A stretch of 11,111 nucleotides of DNA from CAJMNU01 sp905214855 (GCA_937890595.1 CALADM010000008.1:1-11111), one strand, 5' to 3'. Positions 1 to 7,426 are shown, counted from the first letter of the stretch. The notes: generated by a model not told the origin, from the sequence alone. Numbers and translations: made by a program.

Positions 1-2460
1 TGCACAAGCGCCGGAGAACTCAAGCAGAGGCTGTTTAAACTGGCTGCCCTTTACAGTTGTCTCTTTAAATTTAGCAAGAACTTCTTCTTTAACTGGCAAT
101 GTCTGACCATAACTGAATACTTCCTGCTCACCTAAGTTCGCTTCCAAACTTTCCATTGTCAGAGCCTTGTTGCCCTTCATTCCAGGACAAACGTTTGCAC
201 AAGAACCACATCCGGTACAATCCAGAGCAGAAACAGTCATAGCAAACTTCATTCCTGGCATACCTGTCATATCTTTCATCTTCATGTCAGCTGGAGCTGC
301 TGCTGCTTCTTCTGCTGTCATAGCGATCGGACGGATTACTGCATGAGGACATACATAGGAACAGAAGTTACACTGGATACAGTTGTCCGGATTCCAAACT
401 GGTACGTTCACTGCGATACCACGTTTCTCAAATGCAGAAGATCCGGATGGTGTTGTACCATCTACATAATCCTTAAATGCAGATACTGGCAGGTTGTTTC
501 CTTCCTGTGCATTTACTGCTGCCTGGATATTGTTTACAAAATCAACAACATCTTTTCTTGCTCCTTCAGCATGAACCTGCTCAAGACCTTCGTCTTCACA
601 GTTCTTCCAGCTTTCTGGAACCTGGATTTCTACTACACCCTGAGCACCAGCATCGATTGCTGCCCAGTTCTTCTTAACAATATCTTCACCTTTACGTCCG
701 TAAGTAGCTTTTGCTGCTGCCTTCATCAGTTCAATTGCCTGTGCCTCTGGAATGATTCCTGTCAGCTTGAAGAATGCGGACTGTAAGATTGTGTTGATAC
801 GTGTTGGTCCCATACCAGTCTCAATACCAATCTTTACACCATCGATCACATAGAATTTGATGTTATGATCAGCGATAAATTTCTTTACCTGTCCTGGCAG
901 ATGTTTCTCAATACCTTCCATATCCCATGGACAGTTCAGAAGGAATGTACCACCATCAACCAGCTCTTGAACCATATTATACTTACGTACATATGCCGGA
1001 TTATGACAAGCTACAAAGTTTGCCTGATGGATCAGATATGTGGACTTGATCGGAGTATGACCGAAACGCAGGTGGGACATTGTAACACCACCAGATTTCT
1101 TGGAGTCATAATCAAAGTATGCCTGTGCATACATATCTGTGTTATCACCGATGATCTTAATGGAGTTCTTATTAGCACCTACAGTACCATCTGCACCAAG
1201 ACCCCAGAACTTACAGTTTGTAGTTCCTTCTGGAGTAGTAACCAGTGGAGCTCCTGCATCCAGAGACAGGAAAGTTACATCATCATTGATACCCAATGTA
1301 AATTTCTGTTTCTCAGAATTATGGAATACAGCAACGATCTGGTTTGGTGTAGTGTCTTTAGAACCTAAACCATAACGTCCGGAGAGAATCGGAACTGCAT
1401 CAAATTTGGTATTCTTTAAAGCAGCTACAACATCCAGATACAGCGGCTCACCCAGAGCGCCTGGCTCTTTTGTTCTGTCTAATACAGAAATCTGTTTTAC
1501 AGTATCAGGAATCGCATCAACCAGTGCCTCTGCACAGAATGGTCTGTACAGACGAACTTTTACTACACCGACTTTTTCGCCAGCTTTTAACATATAATCG
1601 ATAGTCTCTTCGATTGTATCGTTTACAGAGCCCATAGCGATGATAACTTTCTCAGCATCCGGAGCACCATAGTAATTGAACAGCTTATAATCTGTACCAA
1701 TCTTAGCATTTACCTTGTCCATGTATTCTTGAACGATTGCTGGTAATGCATCGTAGTATGGGTTGCAAGCCTCTCTTGCCTGGAAGAAGATATCTGGGTT
1801 CTGAGCAGAACCTCTCTGACATGGGTGATTTGGATTCAGGGCATTCTTACGGAATGCATCGATCGCATCCATATCTGCCATATCTTTCAGATCCTCATAA
1901 TCCCAAGTCTCGATCTTCTGAATCTCATGAGATGTACGGAAACCGTCAAAGAAGTTGATAAACGGAATCTTTCCCTTGATTGCTGCCAAATGAGCAACCG
2001 GTGTCAAGTCCATAACTTCCTGTACAGAAGACTCACACAGCATAGCACAGCCTGTCTGACGACATGCGTATACATCGGAGTGATCGCCGAAGATAGAAAG
2101 TGCATGGCTTGCCAAAGCACGTGCAGATACGTTAAATACACCCGGTAACTGCTCACCTGCAATCTTGTACAGGTTCGGGATCATCAATAAAAGACCCTGA
2201 GAAGCAGTGTATGTAGTTGTCAAAGCACCTGCTGCCAGAGATCCGTGTACAGCACCTGCTGCACCAGCCTCAGACTGCATTTCTGTAATCTGAACTTTCT
2301 GTCCAAAAATATTGGTTCTTCCGCCAGTTGCCCACTCATCTGTGGCTTCTGCCATAGGTGAAGAAGGAGTGATAGGATAGATAGCCGCAACATCAGTAAA
2401 TGCATAAGATGCATGAGCTGCTGCATGGTTACCATCCATGGTTTTCATTTTTCTTGCCAT
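1..2460 (-). CDS. nifJ: Pyruvate:ferredoxin (flavodoxin) oxidoreductase, N-terminal 820 residues (partial)
   Basis: Oxidatively decarboxylates pyruvate with CoA to acetyl-CoA and CO2, passing electrons to ferredoxin; a cytoplasmic enzyme central to anaerobic fermentation. The reading frame runs open from an ATG at 2460 to the left edge, so roughly the last 350 residues of a usual ~1170-residue single-chain enzyme are missing. Visible parts, in order: the pyrimidine-binding domain with YPITPSS at 28-34 (Thr31) and FNVSAR ending at Arg114, the position known to bind pyruvate in the Desulfovibrio enzyme; domain II from about 260; the gamma domain around 430-600 (GGVTMSHLRFG); an EKR-type linker; then two 4Fe-4S motifs, Cys694/697/700/704 and Cys748/751/754/758. 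The frame leaves the window at EFSGACA, where the C-terminal TPP-binding domain begins. The start is supported by AGGAGG at 2470-2475, 9 nt upstream. No broken residues were seen. Identification is very secure. Confidence 0.97.
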   Translation of the reverse strand, partial: MARKMKTMDGNHAAAHASYAFTDVAAIYPITPSSPMAEATDEWATGGRTNIFGQKVQITEMQSEAGAAGAVHGSLAAGALTTTYTASQGLLLMIPNLYKIAGEQLPGVFNVSARALASHALSIFGDHSDVYACRQTGCAMLCESSVQEVMDLTPVAHLAAIKGKIPFINFFDGFRTSHEIQKIETWDYEDLKDMADMDAIDAFRKNALNPNHPCQRGSAQNPDIFFQAREACNPYYDALPAIVQEYMDKVNAKIGTDYKLFNYYGAPDAEKVIIAMGSVNDTIEETIDYMLKAGEKVGVVKVRLYRPFCAEALVDAIPDTVKQISVLDRTKEPGALGEPLYLDVVAALKNTKFDAVPILSGRYGLGSKDTTPNQIVAVFHNSEKQKFTLGINDDVTFLSLDAGAPLVTTPEGTTNCKFWGLGADGTVGANKNSIKIIGDNTDMYAQAYFDYDSKKSGGVTMSHLRFGHTPIKSTYLIHQANFVACHNPAYVRKYNMVQELVDGGTFLLNCPWDMEGIEKHLPGQVKKFIADHNIKFYVIDGVKIGIETGMGPTRINTILQSAFFKLTGIIPEAQAIELMKAAAKATYGRKGEDIVKKNWAAIDAGAQGVVEIQVPESWKNCEDEGLEQVHAEGARKDVVDFVNNIQAAVNAQEGNNLPVSAFKDYVDGTTPSGSSAFEKRGIAVNVPVWNPDNCIQCNFCSYVCPHAVIRPIAMTAEEAAAAPADMKMKDMTGMPGMKFAMTVSALDCTGCGSCANVCPGMKGNKALTMESLEANLGEQEVFSYGQTLPVKEEVLAKFKETTVKGSQFKQPLLEFSGACA

Positions 2461-2469
2461 AAATAGTTT

Positions 2470-2475
2470 CCTCCT
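2470..2475 (-). promoter_or_regulatory. Ribosome binding site of the PFOR gene
   Basis: On the minus strand the sequence reads AGGAGG, 9 nt before the ATG ending at 2460. It fixes this ATG over the in-frame ATG four codons further in. Confidence 0.85.
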
Positions 2476-2530
2476 ACATATGTTAGATTATTAGTTCTTC
2501 CCACAATACAGGAATTTTAACCTATATGTT

Positions 2531-2558
2531 ATTATACCAATTTTTTTGTAAAAAGCAA
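2531..2558 (-). promoter_or_regulatory. Extended -10 promoter of the PFOR gene
   Basis: On the minus strand a perfect TATAAT (2531-2536) is preceded directly by TGG, giving an extended -10 element. A weak -35, TTGCTT (2553-2558), lies 16 nt upstream. Transcription would start near 2524 and leave a leader of about 64 nt. This makes PFOR a separate unit from the vanW-type gene upstream, although read-through cannot be excluded because no GC-rich terminator stem is visible between them, only a run of nine T after the stop codon. Confidence 0.6.
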
Positions 2559-2584
2559 ATAATTACTGAAAAAAAAACAAAATT

Positions 2585-4528
2585 TTAGTCATCTTCCCCA
2601 ATGATTATTCCTCGATTTGGATCTACTACAATTGGAGTCTGATCATCTGCAGGACCTCCTGGAGAAATCTCCTTTCCTGATGTCGGTTCTGAGGGTGCTT
2701 GTGGTGCATTTCCTGAAGGTTTTTGCGGCACTTCCTCATTATTAGAAGATTGGGATGTTTCTTCTGGCTTACTCTCCACTGGAGCCTTACTGCTCTCTGG
2801 CTCTGACGCTTTTTCCGTTTCCTTTTTGGACTCTGAAGTTGCCGAAGTACTGCTCTGTGTACTCTTCTCTGTCTCATCCGTATTTACACCGGTAGATCCC
2901 TCTCCTCCTGGAAGAATAGTATCCAATGTACCATCCTGAATGCTTGGTGCTTCTGTTGTCGGTTCTGCGCTGTTGCTCTCTGTCACTTTTCCAGATGTGT
3001 TCCGCTTGATCGTTGCTGCTTTTCCCTTATAAGTACTATTATGAAAAACTTCTTTACTGACTACCTCACCATTTTTGGTCTTCACCAGATAAGTCACCCA
3101 TTTACTTCCCGGCTGTGCCTTCTTTACTACCACTTCTTCTCCTGGCTGAAGTGTGGTATCTTCCTCATACTTTGGCTCTGGCGGGTCAATTTCACTTACT
3201 TTTTCTGACTGCATGGAGATCTTTTCTCCCTCTTCCAGATTGGAAACTCCAACAATACTTATTGTCAATGTCTGATTCGAAAAATTTGCCTTTAAACCAA
3301 CAGAGTAATCCGTATTATTCACAAATTTCATATCCAGTCCTGGATAACTGATCATAGCATCCTCTCCAGGTGTTACATAAGATGGTTCATAACTATGTGC
3401 ATATCGTTCTGTTGTCTTTAAACCTGCAAACACAACTGCATTATATAGCGTAGAGGATACCTGACACACGCCTCCGCCTGGCTCTAAGACCAACTCTCCA
3501 TTCACATATGCGCCTGCTGGACGATACCCCTTTTCGTATGTTCTTTCCCCAGTTGCACTGTTCATAGAAAAGGTCTCCCCAGGAGCTAAAATCTTTCCAT
3601 TGATAGCTGCTGCTGCCAAAGAAACATTGGTATTTCTATCCTTATTGCTTGTTGTTTTTGTTGTGTAGGTACCAATCGTAGTATACATCTCTTTTGCCTG
3701 TTCCAGAGAAACCTTTGGTGTCGTTTCTTTTGCAGACGCTTCAAGCACTGCCTGATAATTTCCTGCCTTCACTGCGTCCTGAATTGCCTGAGCCAATGAC
3801 TCCTGCTCAATCGCAACACCATTCTTTCCTCCTATAAAGCTAAAACGGCTGGTAGATACATTATAATCACCAATTCCCGCATTTTGTGCTTTTACATTCC
3901 AAAGATCTGCCGCCTTTTGTGCCACAGCTGTTGCTGCCTCTGAGATATTGGCATCTTTCAAAGTATAGCTGTCTTTCAGACTGCTCGCTTTACTGCTATA
4001 TATTGAGGTCAAAAGTTCCTCCAGTGGTGCTTCCAGAAGGTTTTCCACTTCCATCTCCTCACCGTTATAGGAAATCTTCATCTTCCAATCAACAGAAGAA
4101 AGAATGGCATCCGATGCCTGTGCATGTGTCATACCACTAATCGCGATCCCGTCCACTTCAATCTCTTTTTTCATTTCTGTTTCTGGCTCTGTAGCAGAAG
4201 TCTGTGTATCTCCCAAACCAGCTGCTGCATTCTTCTCCTGTGTTTTACAGCTTCTCAATCCTACAGTAACAAGAAGGATCAAAAGCAAAACTCCACCAAC
4301 TATAAGAAGGATCTTTGTCCAATCTGGTCCTCTTCTGCGTCGTCTTCTATTTCTGGAAGCCGTCGTTTTAGGACGGTAATTGCTCCTTCCTGTTCCTCTG
4401 CTCTGTGCATTTCTGTTTCCAGAAGAATAGGAAGCTCTCGCTGCCTGCTGGACCTTTCTTACACGTTCTCTATCAGCAGCTTCTGAATATTTTCTGGACG
4501 ACTGTGTTCTTTTTTCATGATCATTCAT
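2585..4528 (-). CDS. Membrane-anchored VanW family protein with peptidoglycan-binding and G5 domains
   Basis: A 647-residue envelope protein of unknown precise role. It starts with a very basic cytoplasmic segment (1-70, ending in six consecutive Arg near 61-66), then one transmembrane helix at about 72-92 and no lipobox, so it is a type II membrane protein facing outward. Outside lie a segment resembling the putative peptidoglycan-binding domain that precedes VanW in such proteins (about 120-280), the VanW domain (about 285-425) with its hallmark EPGGGVCQVSSTLYNA around 349-364 including Cys355, and a G5-like domain (about 450-510, LQPGEEVVVKKAQPG). The last ~135 residues are low-complexity Ser/Thr/Glu/Pro, likely a wall-spanning or flexible tail, ending PNRGIIIGEDD; no LPxTG sorting signal is seen. 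The ATG has AGAGGAG 9 nt upstream. VanW is named from vancomycin-resistance clusters, but nothing here points to resistance; such proteins are common single genes in Clostridia. Confidence 0.92.
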   Translation of the reverse strand: MNDHEKRTQSSRKYSEAADRERVRKVQQAARASYSSGNRNAQSRGTGRSNYRPKTTASRNRRRRRRGPDWTKILLIVGGVLLLILLVTVGLRSCKTQEKNAAAGLGDTQTSATEPETEMKKEIEVDGIAISGMTHAQASDAILSSVDWKMKISYNGEEMEVENLLEAPLEELLTSIYSSKASSLKDSYTLKDANISEAATAVAQKAADLWNVKAQNAGIGDYNVSTSRFSFIGGKNGVAIEQESLAQAIQDAVKAGNYQAVLEASAKETTPKVSLEQAKEMYTTIGTYTTKTTSNKDRNTNVSLAAAAINGKILAPGETFSMNSATGERTYEKGYRPAGAYVNGELVLEPGGGVCQVSSTLYNAVVFAGLKTTERYAHSYEPSYVTPGEDAMISYPGLDMKFVNNTDYSVGLKANFSNQTLTISIVGVSNLEEGEKISMQSEKVSEIDPPEPKYEEDTTLQPGEEVVVKKAQPGSKWVTYLVKTKNGEVVSKEVFHNSTYKGKAATIKRNTSGKVTESNSAEPTTEAPSIQDGTLDTILPGGEGSTGVNTDETEKSTQSSTSATSESKKETEKASEPESSKAPVESKPEETSQSSNNEEVPQKPSGNAPQAPSEPTSGKEISPGGPADDQTPIVVDPNRGIIIGEDD

Positions 4529-4537
4529 ACAATTTAA

Positions 4538-4544
4538 CTCCTCT
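4538..4544 (-). promoter_or_regulatory. Ribosome binding site of the VanW/G5 gene
   Basis: The minus strand reads AGAGGAG, 9 nt before the ATG ending at 4528, and supports that start. Confidence 0.75.
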
Positions 4545-4554
4545 GCTCTATAGT

Positions 4555-4583
4555 AAAATGCGATTTTTAAAGGACCGCATTTT
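4555..4583 (-). promoter_or_regulatory. Hairpin in the leader of the VanW/G5 gene
   Basis: Perfect 8-bp inverted repeat, AAAATGCG (4555-4562) and CGCATTTT (4576-4583), with a 13-nt loop. It lies in the predicted 5' leader, 10 nt upstream of the ribosome binding site. Read on the plus strand it is followed by a T-rich run and resembles a weak terminator, but no plus-strand gene precedes it. A role in translation, in RNA stability or in blocking antisense transcription is possible; none is shown. Confidence 0.35.
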
Positions 4584-4617
4584 TTCTTTTATGTATATCT
4601 TATTTTCAGGCATTCAT

Positions 4618-4645
4618 ATTATACTATACCACAATATATTGAAAA
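4618..4645 (-). promoter_or_regulatory. Promoter of the VanW/G5 gene
   Basis: On the minus strand: -35 TTTTCA (4640-4645, 4/6 match), a 16-nt spacer and a perfect TATAAT (4618-4623). The predicted start is near 4611, giving a leader of about 83 nt that contains the hairpin at 4555-4583. Confidence 0.55.
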
Positions 4646-4721
4646 TGGAATGAATATTTTTCTTAATTATTTTTTCGTTTCTTTATACTTTTTTTACTTT
4701 TTAAAGAAAAGCGAAAACATC

Positions 4722-4750
4722 TTGAATTTACCTTCACTTCCTGTTACACT
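4722..4750 (+). promoter_or_regulatory. Promoter of the PHP-domain gene
   Basis: -35 TTGAAT (4722-4727), a 17-nt spacer, then TACACT (4745-4750) preceded by TGT as an extended -10. The predicted start near 4757 gives a leader of about 63 nt. It is divergent from the VanW/G5 promoter, with about 75 bp between the two -35 boxes. Moderate match only. Confidence 0.45.
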
Positions 4751-4819
4751 GAAATCGTTTAAAAATATGATCTCCGATTTAATCAGGAACTTTGAACACT
4801 TATTATATGGAGGAAAACT

Positions 4820-5692
4820 ATGTCAGAACTTGTCGATTTACATGTACATTCTAATGCCTCAGATGGTACTTGTTCTCCAGAAGAAGTCGTACATCTGGCT
4901 CTGGATGCACACCTTTATTCCATCGCCCTCACTGACCATGATACTGTCGCAGGTATTGAAAAAGCACAGCAGGCAGCTCTTCACACTTCCTTAGAAGTAA
5001 TCCCAGGTATAGAACTATCTTGTTCCTATCATGACCGTGATATCCATATCCTTGGTCTCTTCCTCGATTTTCAAAATCCAATTCTTCAAAGAGAACTGGA
5101 ATTGATTCAGGAGATCCGCAACCAAAGGAATAGAGAAATGATCCGCCGTTTTGCTTCTGATGGCATTTTGATCACAGAAGAATCCCTGTATCAGGGCAAT
5201 CCCAATATGATCATTACACGCGCCCATTTTGCCAATGCCCTGCTTTCTCTTGGAATTGTAAAAAACAGAGATTCTGCATTTCGCCAATATTTAAATCCGA
5301 GCAGCCGCTACTATATCCCAAAACAGGATCTCACACCACAAAAAGCAATGGAACTGCTGCGTAAAAGTCATGCCTTTCCGGTGTTAGCGCATCCTCTTCA
5401 ATATAAATTGGATCGTCCTGACCTTCTTCATCTGATTCAGAAATTAAAAGATTTGGGGCTTATGGGATTAGAATGTTTTCATTCTTCCAATAACAGCTAT
5501 GAAAGCAGTGTTCTATGTGGTATCGCCAGACAATATCATCTTCTTCCAACAGGAGGTTCTGATTTTCACGGAGACAATAAACCTGATATCTATATTGGAA
5601 GAGGACGTGGGGGGCTTAGGGTATCGAAACCTCTGTTGGATGATATAAAACATCAATATCAACTCACCTTTCCTGAATATTCAAAGAGATAG
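4820..5692 (+). CDS. PHP-domain metal-dependent phosphoesterase (RNase AM / nucleoside bisphosphate phosphatase type)
   Basis: A 290-residue cytoplasmic hydrolase of the PHP superfamily, which uses a cluster of metal ions to hydrolyse phosphate esters. The family's residues are all visible: His8 and His10 in DLHVHSNASDG, Asp15, His40 in TDHD, Glu65 in PGIE, His76 in IHILG, His136 in TRAHFA, His191 in LAHP, and Asp248/His250 in GGSDFHG. Length and motif order match the stand-alone family that includes E. coli YciV (RNase AM, acting on RNA 5' ends) and 3',5'-nucleoside bisphosphate phosphatases; the substrate cannot be decided from sequence. The N-terminal motif starts at residue 6, and GGAGG lies 6 nt before the ATG, so the start is firm. 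It is the first gene of a plus-strand run and is followed after 87 bp by a small acidic protein, possibly on the same transcript. Confidence 0.9.
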   Translation: MSELVDLHVHSNASDGTCSPEEVVHLALDAHLYSIALTDHDTVAGIEKAQQAALHTSLEVIPGIELSCSYHDRDIHILGLFLDFQNPILQRELELIQEIRNQRNREMIRRFASDGILITEESLYQGNPNMIITRAHFANALLSLGIVKNRDSAFRQYLNPSSRYYIPKQDLTPQKAMELLRKSHAFPVLAHPLQYKLDRPDLLHLIQKLKDLGLMGLECFHSSNNSYESSVLCGIARQYHLLPTGGSDFHGDNKPDIYIGRGRGGLRVSKPLLDDIKHQYQLTFPEYSKR

Positions 5693-5705
5693 GCATATTC
5701 TCTTT
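5683..5705 (+). other. AT-rich hairpin spanning the PHP gene stop codon
   Basis: Perfect 7-bp inverted repeat, AAAGAGA (5683-5689) and TCTCTTT (5699-5705), whose 9-nt loop begins with the TAG stop codon of the PHP gene. A short T run ending TTTTAT overlaps the right arm. It could be a weak terminator or a 3'-end stabilising stem; too AT-rich to be sure. Confidence 0.3.
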
Positions 5706-5723
5706 TATAAGATTCAGCCAGAA

Positions 5724-5743
5724 CTATCACCTTTAGGTGATGG
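5724..5743 (+). other. Short stem-loop between the PHP gene and the 86-residue ORF
   Basis: CTATCACC (5724-5731) pairs with GGTGATGG (5736-5743) around a TTTA loop, eight pairs including one G-U. No T run follows, so it is not a typical terminator. It may be an operator, an RNA processing site or a leader stem of the small gene at 5780. Confidence 0.35.
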
Positions 5744-5779
5744 GTAAATTCACACAAGATAAGAAAAGGAGTATTTATA

Positions 5780-6040
5780 ATGGAAGAATTATATCAGCAA
5801 ATTGAAGAAAAAATCCACGCTGCAGGCTATCACAATCCTGTAGATGGAGAAGAGATTTACAATGAGATCTGTGACGAGATCGACGGAAAGGGAAATGGTA
5901 CATATCTGCTTCTTGCCAAAAAAGAAGGCTCTGTCTTTTTTGAATACCAAGTGGAAATCATGGATGATTCTTTTAATCTGTCCTATCTTGATATCCATGA
6001 AGAAGATGGAAACATCATTCATATAGACTTTGATCGTTGA
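5780..6040 (+). CDS. Small acidic protein of unknown function
   Basis: An 86-residue protein that I do not recognise. It is strongly acidic, with about 22 Asp/Glu against 5 Lys/Arg. The N-terminal ~35 residues look helical (EELYQQIEEKIHAAGYH), followed by probable beta strands around 41-46, 51-60, 66-72 and 77-84, consistent with a small alpha+beta fold. It has no signal peptide or membrane segment, so it should be cytoplasmic. AAAGGAG at 5765-5771 lies 8 nt before the ATG, and a strong terminator follows 21 nt after the stop, both supporting a real gene. It may be co-transcribed with the PHP gene 87 bp upstream, and it sits 138 bp before the RelA/SpoT-type gene but is separated from it by the terminator. 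Its acidity would fit a binding partner or inhibitor of a basic surface; that is speculation. Confidence 0.75.
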   Translation: MEELYQQIEEKIHAAGYHNPVDGEEIYNEICDEIDGKGNGTYLLLAKKEGSVFFEYQVEIMDDSFNLSYLDIHEEDGNIIHIDFDR

Positions 6041-6061
6041 CTTTTAAAGCTGCAGAAAACA

Positions 6062-6120
6062 AAAGACCACTCCTTCCATACTCTTTTACATGTTGGAGGA
6101 ATGGTCTTTCTTTCTGTTTT
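6062..6120 (+). terminator. Intrinsic terminator after the 86-residue ORF
   Basis: A long stem formed by 6062-6077 (AAAGACCACTCCTTCC) and 6094-6109, with one mismatch and one bulged base, followed by T-rich TTTCTTTCTGTTTT. It closes the plus-strand run before the next promoter. The A-rich left flank means it could also work weakly on the minus strand. Confidence 0.8.
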
Positions 6121-6130
6121 ACAGAATATA

Positions 6131-6139
6131 TGATATACT
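6131..6139 (+). promoter_or_regulatory. Extended -10 element of the RelA/SpoT-type gene
   Basis: TGATATACT: TATACT at 6134-6139 with TG one base upstream, an extended -10. No good -35 is visible, because that position falls in the T-rich tail of the preceding terminator. The start would be near 6146, with a leader of about 33 nt. AAAGG at 6164-6168 serves as a moderate ribosome binding site. Confidence 0.45.
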
Positions 6140-6178
6140 GATGATACAGATATCAAAGATAAGAAAGGTAGTGTATCT

Positions 6179-7426
6179 ATGGATTTAATCTATCAGTTTA
6201 TTGAAAATTATAAAAGAAAACTCAGTTTTTACGAATCTGTAGGTCGTCTAGCTGCTAACCAGCTTGAACTTTCCCTGCAAACCGCCGGAATCCGTGCTAT
6301 GGTCACATTCCGTGCAAAATCGCCGAACCGTTTAAAAAGCAAAGTCCAGCGCCGCAATTCCCAAAGATCCGTACCTTACAAAAATATGAGAGAAATCTAT
6401 GAAGATATCGCTGATCTGGTTGGAGTCCGTGTTTCCCTTTATTTTCCAGGTGACCGAAATAAAATGAATTCTCTGATCAGTGAAAACTTTGAACTGCTTG
6501 AGACAAAACAATTTCCTGAACAATCCAAACCACCCACTTACAACAGACGCTTCTCTGGATATTGGGCAAACCATTATCGTGTCCATCTGCGAGAAGATTC
6601 TCTGGACGGATCTCAAAAAAAATATGCCACTACACGCATTGAGATCCAAGTTGCCTCTGTTTTGATGCATGCCTGGTCTGAGGTAGAACATGATCTGACA
6701 TACAAGCCACTACAAGGAACTTTATCCAATGAAGAACTTGCCATTTTGGATGAATTAAACGGGCTTGTTCTTGCTGGTGAGATTGCCTTAGAACGCCTTC
6801 AGGATGCCGGAAATGCCCGTATCCGCAGCAAAAATGCCATATTAAACAACCAATATGAACTTGCTACTTACTTATATAATTATCTAAGTAACAATTTTAA
6901 GCCAGAGGATATTGAACTTCGTATGGGAAACATTGAACTCCTCTTCAAGCTCCTCTCCTCTCTTAAAATGAACAGTGTAAAAGAAATAGAGCCTGTTTTA
7001 CGTTCTGTAAAATTCGAAAAAGACCGCCGCAATATCTCACAGCAGATCATCGATCAAATTATCACTGGAAATGAAAAGCGTTACATGATTTATCAAGAGC
7101 TGCGCTCCAGCAATCTATCTGCGGATATTCAGACCAGTCTTGCCACTGCATATTTCTTCAAACACTGGGTTCCTTTAGAACATCTTCTTAATCGCATCAC
7201 ACAGAAACATTCTCCAAGAACACGCGGTGCTTTTAATGTCAACACATTAAACCGAATGAATCTTTTGGATAAAGACAGCCTAAACCGGATTGTTTCACTC
7301 CGAACAATGCGAAATGTACTGATCCACAATATTGAAATACCAGATGCCAACGTGATCATGTCCCAAGGAGAACAGGCACATGACTTGCTGGAGAGTCTAA
7401 CCAAACAATTTTCATCTGAAGGATAA
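6179..7426 (+). CDS. RelA/SpoT-type (p)ppGpp synthetase-domain protein with HEPN-like C-terminal region
   Basis: A 415-residue cytoplasmic protein. Residues ~20-180 match the RelA/SpoT nucleotidyltransferase domain, which transfers pyrophosphate from ATP to a 3'-hydroxyl of GDP/GTP or, in toxic relatives, of other targets such as tRNA. Visible motifs: FRAKSPNRLKSK (44-55, Arg45/Lys47), DLVGVRVSLYF with Asp79, the G-loop-like SGYWANHYRVH (127 on, Tyr128 and His132), the acidic strand RIEIQV (Glu155, Gln157), and HAWSEVEHDLTYK (164-176). The catalytic set seems intact. There is no N-terminal HD hydrolase domain and no TGS/ACT region, so it is neither a long Rel nor a typical ~220-residue small synthetase. 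The C-terminal ~235 residues are largely helical; near the end, SLRTMRNVLIHN contains Arg378-Asn379-x3-His383, the Rx4H pattern of HEPN domains, whose members are often RNases. It stands alone, between a terminator and a convergent gene. The synthetase domain is secure; the HEPN assignment is inference. Confidence 0.85.
   Translation: MDLIYQFIENYKRKLSFYESVGRLAANQLELSLQTAGIRAMVTFRAKSPNRLKSKVQRRNSQRSVPYKNMREIYEDIADLVGVRVSLYFPGDRNKMNSLISENFELLETKQFPEQSKPPTYNRRFSGYWANHYRVHLREDSLDGSQKKYATTRIEIQVASVLMHAWSEVEHDLTYKPLQGTLSNEELAILDELNGLVLAGEIALERLQDAGNARIRSKNAILNNQYELATYLYNYLSNNFKPEDIELRMGNIELLFKLLSSLKMNSVKEIEPVLRSVKFEKDRRNISQQIIDQIITGNEKRYMIYQELRSSNLSADIQTSLATAYFFKHWVPLEHLLNRITQKHSPRTRGAFNVNTLNRMNLLDKDSLNRIVSLRTMRNVLIHNIEIPDANVIMSQGEQAHDLLESLTKQFSSEG

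Noticed and set aside
343..1597. Several plus-strand ORFs of 60-167 codons in the PFOR region
   Set aside because: They are antisense shadows of the well-conserved PFOR frame, with Cys-rich or improbable composition and no ribosome binding sites.
2585..4528. VanW protein as part of a vancomycin-resistance cluster
   Set aside because: No VanS/VanR, ligase, VanX or VanY gene is nearby; VanW/G5 proteins are widespread in Clostridia without resistance.
4752..4780. AAATCG...CGATTT inverted repeat in the PHP gene leader
   Set aside because: Only six base pairs with a 17-nt gap in AT-rich sequence; expected by chance.
4650..4994. 114-codon plus-strand ORF overlapping the start of the PHP gene
   Set aside because: It is in another frame, covers the promoter and leader, has low-complexity Phe/Tyr/Leu-rich sequence and no ribosome binding site; the PHP frame has clear family motifs.
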